DNA of 64,000 nucleotides from Prochlorococcus sp. AG-347-J19 (GTDB lineage Bacteria; Cyanobacteriota; Cyanobacteriia; PCC-6307; Cyanobiaceae), in assembly GCA_003279015.1 (NCBI GenBank), contig QCBV01000006.1, positions 93,784 to 157,783 on the forward strand, read 5' to 3'. A program made the translations under genes and the position numbers. Below are positions 46,263-57,200 of the stretch, piece after piece; the stretch's first letter is position 1; every line of letters starts with the position of its first letter. The notes below the pieces were generated by a model that was given only the letters and a program-made list of their open reading frames with translations, made no database searches and had not been told where the DNA came from.

Positions 46263-48221
46263 ATGAGTAATTCCTCTATCGAAAAAATAGATAACAAATA
46301 TAATTTTAAAATTGAATATAAATTAATTAATAATAAGGAGTTATTAAAATCAAGATTATCCGAAATTCCAAAGTCATCTGGTTGTTATCTTTTTAAAGAT
46401 ATGGATAATAACTTACTTTATATCGGTAAATCTAAAAAACTACGCAGTAGAGTAAGTAGTTATTTCAATAATTATTCAGATTTAACTCCCCGATTAAGTT
46501 TGATGGTTCGTCAAATAACTGAAATAGAAATAATAGTCACAGATAGCGAATATGAAGCATTAAATTTAGAGTCAAATTTAATTAAAACAAACAAACCATA
46601 CTTTAATATTCTTTTAAAGGATGATAAGAAATATCCGTATCTTTGTATAACTTGGAGTGAAAAATATCCTCGAATATTTATTACAAGAAGAAGAAGAAAT
46701 AGAAATAATTTAGATAGATATTATGGACCTTATGTTGATGTCGGATTATTAAGGAGAACATTATTTACGATAAAAAAAATATTTCCACTTAGGCAAAGAT
46801 CAAGACCAGTCTATAAAGATAGAACTTGTTTGAATTATTCAATAGGGCGATGTCCAGGTGTTTGCCAAGAAGTTATATCATCTGACGATTATAAAAAAAT
46901 AATGAAACAAGTATCTATGATATTTCAGGGAAGAAATGATGACTTAGAAATATTTTTACAAAAAAAAATGCTGCAATTTTCAAATGATTTAGATTATGAG
47001 AATGCTGCAAAAATAAGGGACCAAATTTCAGGTTTAAAACTATTAACTGAATCACAAAAAATATCAATACCAGATTCTTCAATTAATAGAGATATCTTTG
47101 GAATAGTTTCAGAAAAAAATGTAGCTAGTATACAAATTTTCCAAATGAGATCTGGTAAGCTCATTGGTAGAATTGGCTATAGTCAAAAATTAAATAATGA
47201 AGATGAAAATCTTATTTTACAAAAGATATTAGAAGAGCATTATATGAATGTTGAAGCTGTAGAAATACCATCAGAAATTCTTATTCAATATAACCTTCCA
47301 AAACAAGCAACCATAGAGGATTGGTTAACAGAGCTAAGAAAAAATAAAGTAAAAATCTTAATCCCAAAAAGAAATAAAAAACATGAAACTGTAGAAATGG
47401 TTTTAAAAAATGCCAAATTGGAATTAGATAGAATATTAAATGGGATACAAGATAATGAATCATCAATTGAGGATCTTGCCCAAATACTTGAATTAAGCGA
47501 ACAACCTAAAAGAATTGAAGGTTATGATATAAGCCATATGCAAGGTAGTGACCCTGTAGCATCACAAGTAGTTTTTATTGATGGAATTCCATCTAAACAG
47601 CATTATAGGAAATATAAAATTAAAGATCCAAACGTTTTTGTAGGACATAGTGATGATTTTGCTTCGATATATGAAGTAATACATAGAAGGTTTAAAAAAT
47701 GGTCAAGATTTAAAAAAAGCGGAGGGGATTTTTCAATATTAAATGATAAAACGAATGGTAAATTAGACAATGAACTTCTATCAGATTGGCCTGATTTAAT
47801 AATGATTGATGGAGGAAAAGGACAGTTAAATGCAGCTATTAAAGCATTAAAAGAATTAAATCTTGAGGAAGAAGTAACTATATGTTCATTAGCAAAAAAA
47901 AATGAAGAAATATTTATTCCAGGCTTTACTAGGTCCCTTGATACTGATGAAAATCAAAAAGGGGTTCTTCTATTAAGAAGGGTAAGAGATGAAGCACATA
48001 GATTTGCATTATCTTTTCATAGAGAAAAAAGATCTAAGAGAATGAATAGATCTCAATTGTCTCAAATCAGTGGATTAGGACCATCAAGAATAAGAGAATT
48101 GCTTGAGCATTTTAAATCAATAGACGCGATAAGAATAGCTAGTAAAGAGGATTTATCAAAAGTTAAAGGACTTGGAAAAAATTCAGTAAATGATATATAT
48201 GAATATTTTAACGAGTTATAA
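46263..48221 (+). CDS. uvrC: Excinuclease ABC subunit C
   Basis: UvrC makes both incisions in nucleotide excision repair. The 652-residue protein has an N-terminal GIY-YIG nuclease (GCYLFKDMDNNLLYIGKSKKL, about 40-60), a UVR helix pair (SNDLDYENAAKIRDQIS), the RNase H-like C-terminal nuclease with EGYDISHMQGSDPVASQVVF, and tandem HhH motifs at the end (ISGLGPSRIRELLEHF, VKGLGKNSVNDIY). All parts are present. Confidence 0.98.
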   Translation: MSNSSIEKIDNKYNFKIEYKLINNKELLKSRLSEIPKSSGCYLFKDMDNNLLYIGKSKKLRSRVSSYFNNYSDLTPRLSLMVRQITEIEIIVTDSEYEALNLESNLIKTNKPYFNILLKDDKKYPYLCITWSEKYPRIFITRRRRNRNNLDRYYGPYVDVGLLRRTLFTIKKIFPLRQRSRPVYKDRTCLNYSIGRCPGVCQEVISSDDYKKIMKQVSMIFQGRNDDLEIFLQKKMLQFSNDLDYENAAKIRDQISGLKLLTESQKISIPDSSINRDIFGIVSEKNVASIQIFQMRSGKLIGRIGYSQKLNNEDENLILQKILEEHYMNVEAVEIPSEILIQYNLPKQATIEDWLTELRKNKVKILIPKRNKKHETVEMVLKNAKLELDRILNGIQDNESSIEDLAQILELSEQPKRIEGYDISHMQGSDPVASQVVFIDGIPSKQHYRKYKIKDPNVFVGHSDDFASIYEVIHRRFKKWSRFKKSGGDFSILNDKTNGKLDNELLSDWPDLIMIDGGKGQLNAAIKALKELNLEEEVTICSLAKKNEEIFIPGFTRSLDTDENQKGVLLLRRVRDEAHRFALSFHREKRSKRMNRSQLSQISGLGPSRIRELLEHFKSIDAIRIASKEDLSKVKGLGKNSVNDIYEYFNEL

Positions 48222-48309
48222 ATATTAATTAATTTTTGAAAAATAGATTTCTTGATATTGTTAAATATAACTATATTAAAAATATATATTTTTAAATTAA
48301 TCTAGTAAT

Positions 48310-48876
48310 TTGGCAGCTGAAGCATATCTCTGGTTTAAATCACTTCACATTATTGGTGTAATCGTTTGGTTTGCGGGACTTTTTTATTTAGTAAGACTTT
48401 TTATATATCATGAAGAATCTAAAAATATGGATAATGAATTAAAAATTGCCTTTAATAAACAATACACTTTGATGGAAAAAAGGCTGGCGAATATAATCAC
48501 AACTCCTGGGATGATATTAGCTTTAAGTATGGCTATATGCATGGTTATTATGCAACCAAGTTGGTTAAGTGAGAAGTGGTTACAAATTAAAATTTCTTTT
48601 GTTTTAGCATTAGTAATTTATCATTCTTATTGTTATAAAATAATGTATTCATTACAAAATGGTACTTCCACCATTTCAGCAAAAAACCTTAGATTGTTAA
48701 ATGAATTGCCTACTTTATTATTATTTATAATTGTACTTTTAGTTATTTTTAAAAATAATTTTCCAACTAGTGTTGCTACATGGAGCGTAGTTGGACTAAT
48801 TATTTTCATGTTGGCTTCAATACAATTATATGCAAAGATTAGAAAGAAAAATGAGAATTCATTAAGTAATGAATAG
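48310..48876 (+). CDS. hemJ: Protoporphyrinogen IX oxidase HemJ
   Basis: HemJ oxidises protoporphyrinogen IX to protoporphyrin IX, the branch substrate for heme and chlorophyll, and is the usual cyanobacterial form. The 188-residue membrane protein starts LWFKSLHIIGVIVWFAGLFYLVRLFIYH, the family signature with the conserved His in the first helix. It has four or five helices and RLLNELPTLLLFIIVLLVIF near the end. TTG at 48310 is the only possible start, since a stop lies at 48298. It works in the same pathway as gun4 elsewhere in the window. It overlaps the PHP gene by 8 bp. Confidence 0.92.
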   Translation: MAAEAYLWFKSLHIIGVIVWFAGLFYLVRLFIYHEESKNMDNELKIAFNKQYTLMEKRLANIITTPGMILALSMAICMVIMQPSWLSEKWLQIKISFVLALVIYHSYCYKIMYSLQNGTSTISAKNLRLLNELPTLLLFIIVLLVIFKNNFPTSVATWSVVGLIIFMLASIQLYAKIRKKNENSLSNE

Positions 48877-49516
48877 GGAAGACTTAGTAAAATTAACTTC
48901 CAATATTAATAAAAATAGTTGTCCTAAAAATATTAATTTTCACTGTCATACAAAATTTAGTGATGGAAGTCTAGAACCATATGAACTTTTAGAACAAGCT
49001 TATAAAAATAACTTGAAATTTTTATCAATAACTGATCATCATACAATTAAAGCTCATGAATATATAAAAAAAAATAATATACTTAAAAATTTTCCTAAAG
49101 ATTCTTTTACATTAATTTCTGGAATAGAAATTAATTGTTTGATTCTAGGATGTTTAGTACATGTAATTGGATTGGGAATAGATATAAAAAGTAAATACCT
49201 AAATCCCTACATCCTTGGAGAATCTCCAATAGGTAATGATTTAAATATTAAATCAGTTATTAAAGCAATAAATTTAGCTGGTGGTTTATCATTTCTTGCA
49301 CATCCAGCGAGATATAGGATTCCCTTTTATAAATTAATTCCAGAGGCCAAAATACAAGGTATTGATGGAATAGAGGTTTGGTACGATTATGAACTTAATG
49401 AGGTATGGAATCCTAGTTTATTTGTATGTTCAGAAATAGATAAATTAGCAGATAAATATTCAATGCTAAAAACATGCGGAACAGATAGTCATGGCCTTTC
49501 GCTATTAGGTAGATAA
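48869..49516 (+). CDS. PHP-domain metal-dependent phosphoesterase
   Basis: A 215-residue PHP protein similar to YciV/RNase AM-like phosphoesterases. Metal ligands appear in NFHCHTKFSDGSLEPYELL (His-x-His and Asp), LSITDHHTI (Asp-His-His), a Glu in SGIEINC, AHPARY, and the terminal CGTDSHG (Asp-x-His). It could be a 3'-5' exonuclease acting on short RNA or on 3',5'-bisphosphates; the substrate is not readable. It ends 1 bp from the convergent cobN stop. Confidence 0.88.
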   Translation: MNREDLVKLTSNINKNSCPKNINFHCHTKFSDGSLEPYELLEQAYKNNLKFLSITDHHTIKAHEYIKKNNILKNFPKDSFTLISGIEINCLILGCLVHVIGLGIDIKSKYLNPYILGESPIGNDLNIKSVIKAINLAGGLSFLAHPARYRIPFYKLIPEAKIQGIDGIEVWYDYELNEVWNPSLFVCSEIDKLADKYSMLKTCGTDSHGLSLLGR

Positions 49517-49517
49517 T

Positions 49518-52500
49518 TCAGAATTCGTTTTTTTCAATTATTGAATCAGTATTAATAATTATGTTCTTTAAATTTTCAATGACATCTGAAGAACAATTAT
49601 TCCACATTTTTCTATTGACAATCTCAAGAAATCTTTGTGCAATATCTCTTAAAGCCCATGGATTATTATCTAGAAAGAAATTCGTAAGATCCAGATCACA
49701 TAACCATGATTTATAAACTTCCTCATAACACCAATCTGAGACAACTTCAGTAGAAGCATCAAAAGCATATAAGTAATCTAGTGTAGCTGAAAATTCAAAC
49801 GCTCCTTTATAACCATTATCCTTCATTCCATTTATCCATTTAGGGTTAAGTATTCTTGATATAACAACATTATTAATTTCATCTTGTAATTTTGAAATTT
49901 TAGATAATCCAAATTTTGATAAATCACCATGATACATTTCAGGTAATTTCCCGCTCAATTTTTTTACTGCTGAAGATAATCCACCCTGAAACTGATAATA
50001 ATCATCAGAATCTAAAATATCATGTTCCTTATTATCTTGGTTATGAACAACTAACTGTACATTTTTAAGAGCATTTTCTAATGATTTTATATCCTCTATA
50101 GGTTCAAGATTATCACTGTAAATCCACTTACTCCAATTAAGAAAAGATTCTCCAAAATCATCAATATTTTCCCAATTAGAATTTGAAATTAGTTCTTGCA
50201 AACCAGCTCCATATGAACCTGGCGCTGAACCAAATATACGATTAATTGAATCACCATCCCTTGATGCCTCAGCAAGAGGGTTAAATTTATCATCCTCATT
50301 AAGATTAGAAACAAGATTTATTGCTTTAGAAGTTAATTTAACTAACTGTGGAAATGCATCTCTAAACATTCCCGAAATCCTTAATGTAACATCAACCCTT
50401 GGTCTTGCGAGAACAGATAAAGGAATGATTTCTAGATCAACTACTCTTCTTGAAGGCCCATCCCAAATAGGCTGTACCCCTAATAAATATAGTATTTGAC
50501 AAATGTCTTCACCACCATTTCTCATTGTGGATGTTGCCCATACAGATATTGCTATATTTTTTAAATCTTCTCCATTATCTTGTTTGTATAAATCAAGTAT
50601 TTGTGAAGCGGACTTACAACCAACACTCCATGCTGATTCAGTTGGCAATCCTCTCGAATCAACTGAAAAGAAATTTTTACCAGTGGGTAAAGTTTCAGTT
50701 TTACCTCTCGTAGGGGCTCCAGATGGACCACTTTTTACATATTGTCCATTTAATGAATTAATAAATGATAATTTCTCATTATATGAAGAATTAATTATTG
50801 GATATAGAATCTCTTTTTTTAATAATAAAAAATACTTATTATGTTTTTTTTCATTAAAGAAATAGTCTATTATTTTTTGATTTTTATATTTTTCTAGATT
50901 TTTTATATTGATATTCTTTTTGTAAAAAAACAAATATATTAAATACTTTGCTTGTTGTTCCAAAAAATCAATAGCCATTCTAAAGTTTGAAATGTTTTTG
51001 TTGGAATAAGTCAATAATATTTTTTTATCATTTTCACTTAACAATTGATCATATTGATTTGTCCAAGGATTCAAATCTAGTTTTAAATGTTTTGCTATAT
51101 ATTGAATAACACCAATTCGGTTGGCATTTGGTACTCTAGCAATACATAAGAATAAATTTATTTCATTAATGTCATTCTGCCTATTGCCAAAAATATGCAA
51201 ACCTGTCCTAATTTGAGATTCCTTAATTTTGCAAAGAAAGGAATCAATTTCTTCTATTTGATTATTTTTATTCTTTAAAGTAATTTCTCTAAAATCTTTT
51301 TTAATTAATTCAAATATGGATTTTTCTATTATTTCAATCCGATTAGAATTTAATAATTTTGCTTCAAAATATTCGTCTAAATAATTTTCTAATATTGAAT
51401 ATTTTCCATATAATTCTGACCTATCCAAAGGAGGGGTTAAATGATCAATAATTGTTGCAGCAGTTCTTCTTTTAGCTTGGGATCCTTCTCCAGGATCATT
51501 TACTATAAAGGGATATATGTTTGGTATTGCTGGACAAATAATATTTGGAAAACATTTATTGCTGAGACCTATAGATTTACCAGGTAACCATTCAACAGTC
51601 CCATGTTTACCAATATGGCAAATAGCATTTGCATTAAAAACTTTTTCAATCCAAAAATATTGTGCTAAATATCTATGGGGAGGTGGAAGATCAGGAGAAT
51701 GAATATCTCTATCAGTGAAAGCGTCATAACCTCGTTGAGGTTGAATCAATAATGTTATTTTTCCAAATCTAATACCATTTATTGAGAAGCCTTTATTATC
51801 TAGATCTATCGCATCAGATGGTTTACCCCAACGACTAACAATAATATTTTTGGGATCAAGTTCTAAATAATTCCAATATATTAAATATTCACTAAGTGGT
51901 AAGTAATCTAATGGTTTATTATTTTGAGATTCAATATCATTAGTTCTAGTTTTTATAAGCATTGACATTAATTCCGATGAATCTTGAGGATAATTACAAG
52001 ATCCAAGGTCATAACCTTCTTCTTTTAACCAATCAAGAATATTTATTATTGAAGATGGTGTATTTAGACCAACTCCATTACCGATTCTTCCGTTCTTTAC
52101 TGGATAATTACTTATTACTAAACAAATTCTTTTATCAAAATTATTAAGTTTCTGAAGTTTCACATAATTTGTTGCAAATTTTGAAATCCATTGAATACCT
52201 ACTTGATCAGCTTTGTAACTAGTTATTTCACTATATAGTGTATTTTTCTTAGAAATTATTTCTTTAAATGCTGAAGGACAGGTAGTGATTCTTCCATCAA
52301 ATTCGGGAATAATTATTTGCATTAATAAATCAGATGAATTCATTCCGATTGATGAATTTAACCACTTTTTTCTTGATCTATTAGAAGAAAGAAGCTGTAA
52401 AATTGGAATTTTAAGAGAAGTAAAAATATTTGTTGAATTTTCAATTAAATCGTTATTTTTGATTTGAGATGAAGAAAATGAAGTTGTGGTAATTATTAGT

Positions 52501-53255
52501 TTAATATCTTCTTTTTTAAAAATTTCTATTAATTTCTTCTGAATAATATGATCTTTTAGTGTTGAAATAAAAAATGTTTTAGGAGATAATCCGCATTTTC
52601 TTAATTGCAGGTTAAGTTTTTGGTTTACTTCAATTTCATTAGCCAAAAAAAGGGATTTATAGGATATTATTCCTATCTTTTCGCCTTTTTCATTTTTCCA
52701 ATCATGTAAATATGGATCTGCATAAAAAGTAATATTCAAAAAATCATCAGGAATTAATTTTTCATCTACAACTAAATAATTTAAACAATTAAGAAACTTT
52801 CTATAATTATCCATTCCTCCAGATCTTAGTAATCTAGAAATATTTAATGCAATTTTTTTATCTATAGTACTTATTTCACATAAGGAAATTTCCTCATCAA
52901 TGGTACCTGATAGGATTACTAACTTCCTTTTTTTATTAACTGCTTGCCAATTTAAAAGTTGTTCAATTCCATAGTTCCATTTACCTTTATCTCCAAATAT
53001 TCTAAGTACGACAACTTTTGCATAATTTATTGTTTTTAAAAAATAATTATCTATTTGAGCTGAGGAATTTAAATTAGAAATTTCTAAAGCTCTTATATTA
53101 TTTTTTAATGAAGCAAATTCTTTTTCTAACAATAAGTTTGATATAAGATTTAAATCAGCCTTGACACTTGTTATAAAAATAAAATCTGCAGCTGGTTGCT
53201 CAATTAAGTCATCCTTATTCTTTTCATTTCCTGCTATATTTGAGATCCTGTGCAT
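49518..53255 (-). CDS. cobN: Cobaltochelatase subunit CobN
   Basis: Large subunit of the ATP-dependent chelatase that inserts cobalt in B12 synthesis (or a close relative of magnesium chelatase ChlH). The 1245-residue protein carries the CobN/BchH core: PQRGYDAFTDRDIHSPDLPPPHRYLA, HIGKHGTVEWLPGKSIGLS, DHLTPPLDRSELYG, and SVWATSTMRNGGEDICQILYLLGV, RPRVDVTLRISGMFRDAFP. These DLPP and GVQP features favour CobN over ChlH. It is the largest gene here. It lies near metH, the main user of the cofactor, with ilvE between. Confidence 0.95.
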   Translation of the reverse strand: MHRISNIAGNEKNKDDLIEQPAADFIFITSVKADLNLISNLLLEKEFASLKNNIRALEISNLNSSAQIDNYFLKTINYAKVVVLRIFGDKGKWNYGIEQLLNWQAVNKKRKLVILSGTIDEEISLCEISTIDKKIALNISRLLRSGGMDNYRKFLNCLNYLVVDEKLIPDDFLNITFYADPYLHDWKNEKGEKIGIISYKSLFLANEIEVNQKLNLQLRKCGLSPKTFFISTLKDHIIQKKLIEIFKKEDIKLIITTTSFSSSQIKNNDLIENSTNIFTSLKIPILQLLSSNRSRKKWLNSSIGMNSSDLLMQIIIPEFDGRITTCPSAFKEIISKKNTLYSEITSYKADQVGIQWISKFATNYVKLQKLNNFDKRICLVISNYPVKNGRIGNGVGLNTPSSIINILDWLKEEGYDLGSCNYPQDSSELMSMLIKTRTNDIESQNNKPLDYLPLSEYLIYWNYLELDPKNIIVSRWGKPSDAIDLDNKGFSINGIRFGKITLLIQPQRGYDAFTDRDIHSPDLPPPHRYLAQYFWIEKVFNANAICHIGKHGTVEWLPGKSIGLSNKCFPNIICPAIPNIYPFIVNDPGEGSQAKRRTAATIIDHLTPPLDRSELYGKYSILENYLDEYFEAKLLNSNRIEIIEKSIFELIKKDFREITLKNKNNQIEEIDSFLCKIKESQIRTGLHIFGNRQNDINEINLFLCIARVPNANRIGVIQYIAKHLKLDLNPWTNQYDQLLSENDKKILLTYSNKNISNFRMAIDFLEQQAKYLIYLFFYKKNINIKNLEKYKNQKIIDYFFNEKKHNKYFLLLKKEILYPIINSSYNEKLSFINSLNGQYVKSGPSGAPTRGKTETLPTGKNFFSVDSRGLPTESAWSVGCKSASQILDLYKQDNGEDLKNIAISVWATSTMRNGGEDICQILYLLGVQPIWDGPSRRVVDLEIIPLSVLARPRVDVTLRISGMFRDAFPQLVKLTSKAINLVSNLNEDDKFNPLAEASRDGDSINRIFGSAPGSYGAGLQELISNSNWENIDDFGESFLNWSKWIYSDNLEPIEDIKSLENALKNVQLVVHNQDNKEHDILDSDDYYQFQGGLSSAVKKLSGKLPEMYHGDLSKFGLSKISKLQDEINNVVISRILNPKWINGMKDNGYKGAFEFSATLDYLYAFDASTEVVSDWCYEEVYKSWLCDLDLTNFFLDNNPWALRDIAQRFLEIVNRKMWNNCSSDVIENLKNIIINTDSIIEKNEF

Positions 53256-53327
53256 ATTTATATATAAATAAGGTTTAGAATACGTAAGTAGGATAAAACA
53301 AGTTTACCTTAATTAAATAAATTAAAT

Positions 53328-54242
53328 ATGCATGAATTTCTTCCATACGCCTGGTTCGAAGGTAAATGTATTCCATTTAAAGAAGCAAAAATATCAATAG
53401 CTACTCATGCACTACATTACGGTACTGCTGCATTTGGAGGAATGCGAGCGATACCTAACCCTACAAACAAAGAAGAATTCCTTTTGTTTAGAACTGATAA
53501 ACATATAAAAAGATTATCTCAAAGTGCAAAATTACTCTTAACTGAAATTTCTGAAGAATATATTTTTAAAGCCTTAGAAGAAGTTATAAAAAGAAACCAG
53601 CCAGAAAGACCTATATATATAAGACCATTCGTATATACAAGCGATTTAGGTATAGCACCAAGGTTACACAATATTGAAACAGATTTCTTTATTTATTGTA
53701 TTGAACTAGGAGATTATCTATCCCCAGATGGTGTTTCTTGTAGAATGAGTAGTTGGACAAGACAAGAAGATAGATCTCTCCCCTTAAGAGGAAAAATAAG
53801 TGGAGCATATATTACTAGTTCATTAGCCAAAACAGAAGCTAGTTTATCGGGTTTTGATGAAGCCCTACTATTAAATTCAAGTGGTAAGGTAAGCGAAGCT
53901 AGTGGTATGAATTTATTTATTGTAAGAAATGGAGACTTAATCACTCCTGGTGTTGATCAAGATATCCTTGAGGGGATTACTAGAGCTAGTGTAATTGAAT
54001 TAGCAAAATCATTTGGAATAAATGTAATTGAGAGGCCTGTTGATAAAACAGAATTATTAATAGCAGATGAAGTTTTTCTAACTGGTACAGCAGCAAAAAT
54101 TACACCAGTTAAAAAAATTGAATCAACTGAATTAAATGTTGAAAGACCAATAATGAATAAATTAAAAAGTAAGCTTATAGAAATAACAGAAGGTCGTTCT
54201 CAAGACTATGATAATTGGGTAACAAGAATTTCACTAAAATAA
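53328..54242 (+). CDS. ilvE: Branched-chain amino acid aminotransferase
   Basis: A 304-residue fold-type IV PLP enzyme that makes or breaks down Ile, Val and Leu. Motifs seen are YAWFEGKCIPFKEAKISIATHALHYGTA, IYIRPFVY, the lysine-containing KISGAYITSSLAKTEASLSGFDEALLL, and EASGMNLFIV with DILEGITRASVIELA. The EVFLTGTAAKITPV segment completes the class IV signature. It complements ilvA in the window. It is divergent from cobN and 17 bp ahead of metH. Confidence 0.96.
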   Translation: MHEFLPYAWFEGKCIPFKEAKISIATHALHYGTAAFGGMRAIPNPTNKEEFLLFRTDKHIKRLSQSAKLLLTEISEEYIFKALEEVIKRNQPERPIYIRPFVYTSDLGIAPRLHNIETDFFIYCIELGDYLSPDGVSCRMSSWTRQEDRSLPLRGKISGAYITSSLAKTEASLSGFDEALLLNSSGKVSEASGMNLFIVRNGDLITPGVDQDILEGITRASVIELAKSFGINVIERPVDKTELLIADEVFLTGTAAKITPVKKIESTELNVERPIMNKLKSKLIEITEGRSQDYDNWVTRISLK

Positions 54243-54259
54243 ATTAATTTTTCCTAAAA

Positions 54260-57200
54260 ATGGAATCTTTCAGAACCTATCTAAATAGAGATGAAAAACC
54301 ATTAATTATTTTTGATGGAGGCACTGGAACATCTTTTCAGAACTTAAATCTTACTGCAGATGAATTTGGAGGAAAAGAATTAGAGGGATGTAATGAAAAC
54401 CTTGTTTTATCATCACCAGAGGTAGTTGAGAAGGTACATAATTCATTTTTAGAAGCAGGTTGTCATGTTATAGAAACAAATACTTTTGGAGCCTCATCAA
54501 TAGTTCTTGATGAATATGATATTGCGGATAAGGCTTATGAGATAAATAAAAATGCGGCATTTATAGCAAAAAAAGCTGCTGCCAAATACTCATCAATAGA
54601 TAAACCAAGGTTTGTAGCAGGTTCAATTGGGCCAACAACTAAATTACCCACCTTAGGACATATAGATTTTGATGAATTAAAGCAATCATATAAAGAACAA
54701 ATTTATGGCCTTATAGATGGAGGAGTTGATCTTCTTTTGATTGAAACTTGTCAGGATGTTTTACAAATTAAATCTGCCTTATTAGCATCAAAAGAAATTC
54801 TGGAAAGTAAAAATATTGATATACCTTTAATGGTATCTATAACAATGGAAACAACAGGTACTATGCTTGTTGGATCTGATATTGCTTCTGCATTAACAAT
54901 ATTAGAGCCATTTAATATAGATATCCTTGGACTTAATTGTGCAACTGGTCCTGAGCAAATGAAGGAACATATTAAATATTTGTCTGAAAATTCTCCCTTT
55001 GCTATAAGCTGTATTCCCAATGCAGGTCTTCCTGAAAATATTGGTGGTGTAGCTCACTATAGATTAAAGCCAATAGAATTAAAGATGCAGTTAATGAATT
55101 TTATATATGACTTTAATGTTCAATTAATAGGTGGATGTTGTGGGACAACACCTGAACATATAAAATACCTGTCTTCAATAATCGATGAAATTATTGATAA
55201 TGAAAGGTCTAACAACAATGGTAAGACAAGCTCAAGCGGTTTTATTCCATCTGCCTCATCAATATATAACTCTGTGCCATATAAACAAGACAATTCAATT
55301 TTGATAGTAGGAGAAAGATTAAATGCAAGTGGATCGAAAAAGGTAAGGGAGTTATTAAATAACGACGATTGGGATGGCCTAGTTGCAATTGCCAAGCAAC
55401 AACAAAAAGAAAATGCTCACGTTCTTGATGTAAATGTCGATTATGTAGGCAGAGACGGAGTGAAAGATATGAAGGAAATAACTTCAAGATTAGTTACCAA
55501 TATAAATTTACCATTAATGATTGACTCTACAGATGCTGACAAAATGGAAAGTGGATTAAAGTCATCAGGTGGTAAATGTATTATAAATTCAACCAATTAC
55601 GAAGATGGCAATGAAAGGTTTGATCAAGTTCTAAATTTAGCCTTAGGGTATGGTTCAGGTCTTGTTGTCGGAACAATTGATGAAGATGGAATGGCTAGGA
55701 ATTCAGAAAAAAAATATAAGATTGTCAAACGAGCGATTAATAGAACAAGAGAATGTGGTTTGTCAGATTATGAGCTATTTTTTGATCCATTAGCTCTGCC
55801 AATATCTACAGGGATAGAAGAAGATAGATTAAACGCTAAAGAAACTATTAGTGCTATATTAAAAATTCGTGAAAATTTCCCAGATATTCATATCATACTT
55901 GGGATATCAAACATTAGTTTTGGTCTTTCACCATTATCAAGAATTAATCTAAATTCAATATTTTTAGATGAATGCATTAAAGCAGGATTAGATTCTGCTA
56001 TCATCGCTCCAAATAAAATTTTGCCATTATCAAAAATTTCTGAAGAAACTAAAAAACTTTGCTTAGATTTGATTTATGATAAAAGAAAATTTAAAGATGA
56101 TATTTGTATATATGATCCATTAGTAGAATTAACAAAGGCTTTTCAAGATTTATCTATTCAAGATTTCAAAAAAGCATCATCAGACAATAAAAACCTAACT
56201 CTTGAAGAAAGTCTGAAAAATCATATTATTGATGGAGAAAAAATAGGATTAGAGGATCAATTAAATAAAGCGTTAAAAAAATATAAACCTCTTGAAATAA
56301 TTAATACCTTTTTACTAGATGGGATGAAAGTTGTAGGAGATTTATTTGGCTCAGGTCAAATGCAATTGCCATTTGTACTCCAATCCGCTGAAACAATGAA
56401 ATTTGCTGTTTCAATTTTAGAACCATATATGGAAACTGTAGATGAAAACATATCAAATGGAAAACTCTTAATTGCAACTGTCAAAGGCGATGTACATGAT
56501 ATTGGGAAAAATTTAGTAGATATAATTCTTACAAATAATGGTTATGACGTAATAAATCTAGGAATAAAGCAAGATGTTTCAGCAATTATAGATGCACAAA
56601 AAAAGCACAATGCAGATTGCATCGCTATGAGCGGATTACTTGTTAAATCAACTGCTTTTATGAAAGATAATTTAGAGGCTTTTAACAATGAAAATATTAG
56701 TGTACCAGTAATATTAGGAGGTGCAGCCTTAACTCCAAAATTTGTAAATGAGGACTGCAGCAAAATATATAAAGGGAAAATATTGTACGGAAAAGATGCG
56801 TTCACTGATCTTAAATTTATGAATGAATATATGGATAATAAGAAAAAGGGTAATTGGTCAAATACAGAGGGTTTCATTAACAATGAAGGTATAAATATTA
56901 ATTTAGCCTCTTCAAAATCCAACTCTCAAGCTGTTAAAAAATCAATATCCACACATACCGAGACTTCCAAATTAAATTTAAAAGAAAATTTTATAAGATC
57001 TAAATTTATAAATGAAGAAGATCCAATTCAAGCCCCTTTCCTGGGAACGAAAGTCTTGAACGATGTTGATATAGATTTAAATAAGTTAATATTTTATTTA
57101 GATACAAAAGCTCTATTTAGCGGGCAATGGCAAATAAAAAAAGGAAAAAACCAAAGCGTAGATGAATATTATTACTATTTGGATTCATATGCTAAACCAT

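Noticed and set aside
53256..53327. Cobalamin riboswitch before cobN
   Set aside because: The spacer is 72 bp and AT-rich with no B12-box; too short for the element.
54751..56922. Several minus-strand frames of 80-126 codons
   Set aside because: They lie fully within metH, whose domains are complete on the plus strand.
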